Below, one piece after another: positions 5,704 through 7,137 of a stretch of 7,137 nucleotides of DNA. The stretch is from assembly GCA_020216625.1 (NCBI GenBank), contig JAIUYB010000107.1:1-7137 (forward strand), given 5' to 3'. The notes below the pieces were generated by a model. It worked only from the letters and a program-made list of their open reading frames with translations, did no database searches and had not been told where the DNA came from. How positions within the stretch are numbered: position 1 is the first letter of the stretch; the number at the start of each line of letters is the position of its first letter. A program made the translations under genes and the position numbers. This DNA comes from Desulfarculus sp. Lineage in GTDB: Bacteria > Desulfobacterota > Desulfarculia > Desulfarculales > Desulfarculaceae.

Positions 5704-6474
5704 ATGGCCCTGCGCCGGCTGGAGCAGAAGCAGGTCAGCCTGATCAAGGTTCTGGCCTACGCCCTGGGGGTGCGGCCGGACGAGTTCGGCCTGGTGCCCG
5801 ACCCTCTGGGCTGGGTGGCCTTGAAAGAGCTGGTCAAGGCCTTGAACGACGATCCTGATTGGCGGCAGGTGCGCGAGGCCAACGTGGTGGAGGCCGCCAC
5901 CCGCCTGGCCCCCGAGACCTTGGAACTGGCCGCCGACGGCCGCCGGGTGCGGGCCTTGGAGCGCCGGGAGCTGGAGCGGGACTACGCCGCCGACCCACCG
6001 CCCCACCTGTATTACGGCGCCCGCCGCCGGGCCTGGCCGGTGATCAGGGAGCGCGGCCTCAACCCGCCCGAAGGCGGGGTGCTGGTGCTGGTGGCCGATC
6101 CGGAGCAGGCCCTCAGGCTGGGCCGCCGCCGCGATCAGGAGCCAGTCTTGGTGACTGTCCAGGCCCGCCTGGCCACGGAGAGGGGGGCCTTTTTCTCGCT
6201 CTACGGGAAAAAGCTGTGGCTCTCGGACTGGGTGCCGGCCGAGTGTCTGATGGGACCGCCGGTGCCGGAGAAGATGCCGGAAAAGAAGCCCCAGAAACCG
6301 GCCGCGCCCGCGCCCCCACCCTGGCAACCCATCGCCCCCACCCCCGAGTCCATGCCGGGCTCCTTCCTGGTCAACGCCGAGGATTTGGCCAAGCCCTACA
6401 AACGCAAGGGCCTTAAGAAGGAAATCGACTGGAAGAAGGAGCGCCACAAGGACAAGCGACGCGAGCGGGACTAG
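5704..6474 (+). CDS. Divergent Tpt1/KptA-like (RNA 2'-phosphotransferase fold) protein with basic tail
   Basis: Residues about 11-182 follow the Tpt1/KptA layout from end to end. The N-terminal winged-helix part has L-A-Y-A-L-x-x-x-P...GLVPDPLGWV (17-38). The ADP-ribosyltransferase part has HLYYGA (101-106), GRRRDQEPVLVTVQA (140-154) and FFSLYGKKLWLSDWVPAECL (163-182). Active Tpt1 enzymes transfer an RNA 2'-phosphate to NAD and rely on an Arg-His-Arg-Arg set. Here the first Arg-His (YxLRHxP) is Gly22-Val23, the QGH of RxxQGH reads ERR, and the LYHGT histidine is Tyr104. Only Arg83 and the GRRR arginines remain. Standard phosphotransferase activity is therefore doubtful. A Pro-rich linker (about 184-216) leads to a strongly basic tail (232-256, KRKGLKKE and KKERHKDKRRERD) that could bind nucleic acid. 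It starts 4 bases after the previous stop with no clear ribosome site, so coupling is likely. The fold is inferred by motif alignment from memory. Confidence 0.7.
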   Translation: MALRRLEQKQVSLIKVLAYALGVRPDEFGLVPDPLGWVALKELVKALNDDPDWRQVREANVVEAATRLAPETLELAADGRRVRALERRELERDYAADPPPHLYYGARRRAWPVIRERGLNPPEGGVLVLVADPEQALRLGRRRDQEPVLVTVQARLATERGAFFSLYGKKLWLSDWVPAECLMGPPVPEKMPEKKPQKPAAPAPPPWQPIAPTPESMPGSFLVNAEDLAKPYKRKGLKKEIDWKKERHKDKRRERD

Positions 6475-6475
6475 T

Positions 6476-6484
6476 TGGTATGCT
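6476..6484 (+). promoter_or_regulatory. Possible extended -10 promoter for the last gene
   Basis: TGGTATGCT fits the extended -10 pattern TGn-TATnnT and would start transcription near 6491, about 20 bases before the preferred ATG. No good -35 box is seen. It is included because the last gene differs in composition from the operon before it and may need its own promoter. Confidence 0.22.
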
Positions 6485-6510
6485 CTGCCGAGAGAAGACG
6501 AGTTGGCGAA

Positions 6511-7137
6511 ATGGATCAGAACCAGTCAGAGTTTCCCGCCATCACTCCAACCGCGAAAAACGGCGAGGAGCGCTTCACCTTCCAAGGTGGTGACCTGGGT
6601 TGCCAATTAAAGGACTTCTGGAGTTGGTATGCCTCCGACCTGGTTGGCAACACCCTGCGCGGATGCCTGGCGGAGTTTATAGTCGCCAAGGCGCTGGGGT
6701 GCGTGGGGGGAGTTCGAACCGAATGGGACGCCTGCGACGTCAAAACAAGGGCCGGCATCAAGATCGAGGTGAAATCAGCGGCTTATATCCAATCCTGGCG
6801 GCAAGCCCGTCCTTCCAAGATTAGCTTCGGAATAGCTCCCACCCAGGGCTGGAACGCTGACACCAACGATTATTCCCGCCACGCCGTGCGCCAAGCTGAG
6901 ATTTATATCTTCTGCCTGCTCGGGCACCAAGACCAGGCCAGCATCAATCCATTGGAACTTTCGCAATGGGATTTCCTGGTTGTCCCCACTTGGGTCTTGA
7001 ATCAATCGGCACCCAAGCAGAAACGCATCACTTTAGGCTCGCTAACAAAACTTGAGCATCGTAGGGTTGATTTCGGCGGTTTACAAGAGGCTGTCGATTG
7101 GGCGGCTTCCTTCTCGCCAGTGTGTTCTTCCTCCTGA
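6511..7137 (+). CDS. PD-(D/E)XK nuclease-like protein of unknown function
   Basis: This is a 208-residue protein resembling a widespread family of uncharacterised bacterial proteins. A helix with a conserved Glu (GNTLRGCLAEFIVAKAL, 46-62) precedes WDACDV (72-77) and KIEVKSAAYIQSW (84-96). Asp73/Asp76, Glu86 and Lys88 form the D...ExK pattern of PD-(D/E)XK nucleases, a fold used by restriction and repair enzymes. Later conserved-looking blocks are FGIAPTQGWNADT (106-118), RQAEIYIFCLL (127-137) and WDFLVVPTWVL (153-163), resembling the core strands after the active site. The ATG at 6511 is preferred. A TTG at 6475 would add 12 residues right after the previous stop, but has no better ribosome site. 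GC is visibly lower, with codons such as TTA, ATA and AGG that are rare in the upstream genes, which suggests transfer. A role in defence or in a mobile element is a guess. The stop is exactly at the window end. Confidence 0.75.
   Translation: MDQNQSEFPAITPTAKNGEERFTFQGGDLGCQLKDFWSWYASDLVGNTLRGCLAEFIVAKALGCVGGVRTEWDACDVKTRAGIKIEVKSAAYIQSWRQARPSKISFGIAPTQGWNADTNDYSRHAVRQAEIYIFCLLGHQDQASINPLELSQWDFLVVPTWVLNQSAPKQKRITLGSLTKLEHRRVDFGGLQEAVDWAASFSPVCSSS

Noticed and set aside
6709..6720. GGAGTTCGAACC, resembling a tRNA T-arm or a tRNA-type attachment site
   Set aside because: It lies inside the nuclease-like coding frame (Gly-Val-Arg-Thr), with no cloverleaf around it and no second copy in the window.
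1..7137. CRISPR arrays, rRNA or tRNA genes, insertion sequences
   Set aside because: No regularly spaced repeats, cloverleaf, rRNA-like blocks, transposase frames or terminal inverted repeats were seen.

Overview
The window is GC-rich with compact, same-strand genes, all on the + strand. Gene content and order point to a Gram-negative bacterium: the end of mfd, then two periplasmic SurA/PpiC-type folding factors (one a lipoprotein, one with a cleavable signal peptide), then pyrB-pyrC. The mfd-parvulin-surA arrangement and the high GC are reminiscent of Desulfobacterota (former Deltaproteobacteria). That placement is an inference from style, not from a marker gene.

Bases 1-870 are the last quarter of mfd (transcription-repair coupling factor). 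Bases 899-2843 hold two adjacent parvulin-family proteins for outer-membrane or periplasmic protein folding. The first is a lipoprotein that keeps both parvulin histidines; the second is SurA-like and has lost both. A GC hairpin without a U-tract follows.

Bases 2925-3113 are the most informative non-coding part: a promoter with a perfect TTGACA box, a palindrome at the predicted start of transcription, and a 39-codon leader ORF with its own Shine-Dalgarno sequence. Inside this leader ORF lie a pyrimidine-only tract, an intrinsic terminator with seven T's, and an upstream segment that can pair with the 3' arm of that terminator. The leader stop codon overlaps the pyrB start codon (ATGA). The layout resembles the pyrL attenuator upstream of enterobacterial pyrBI, but with a C-rich tract in place of the U-rich one. 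I read it as a pyrimidine-responsive attenuator.

Bases 3114-5335 encode aspartate carbamoyltransferase (pyrB) and a class I dihydroorotase (pyrC), which overlap by 4 bases and catalyse consecutive steps of UMP synthesis. Two tightly spaced genes probably ride on the same transcript. The first is a small pseudopilin-like membrane protein (5340-5699). The second is a Tpt1/KptA-fold protein (5704-6474) that lacks most of the family's catalytic residues and carries a basic Pro/Lys-rich tail. The last gene (6511-7137) has clearly lower GC and different codon use. It encodes a PD-(D/E)XK-type nuclease-like protein and looks like a later acquisition or the edge of an accessory region.
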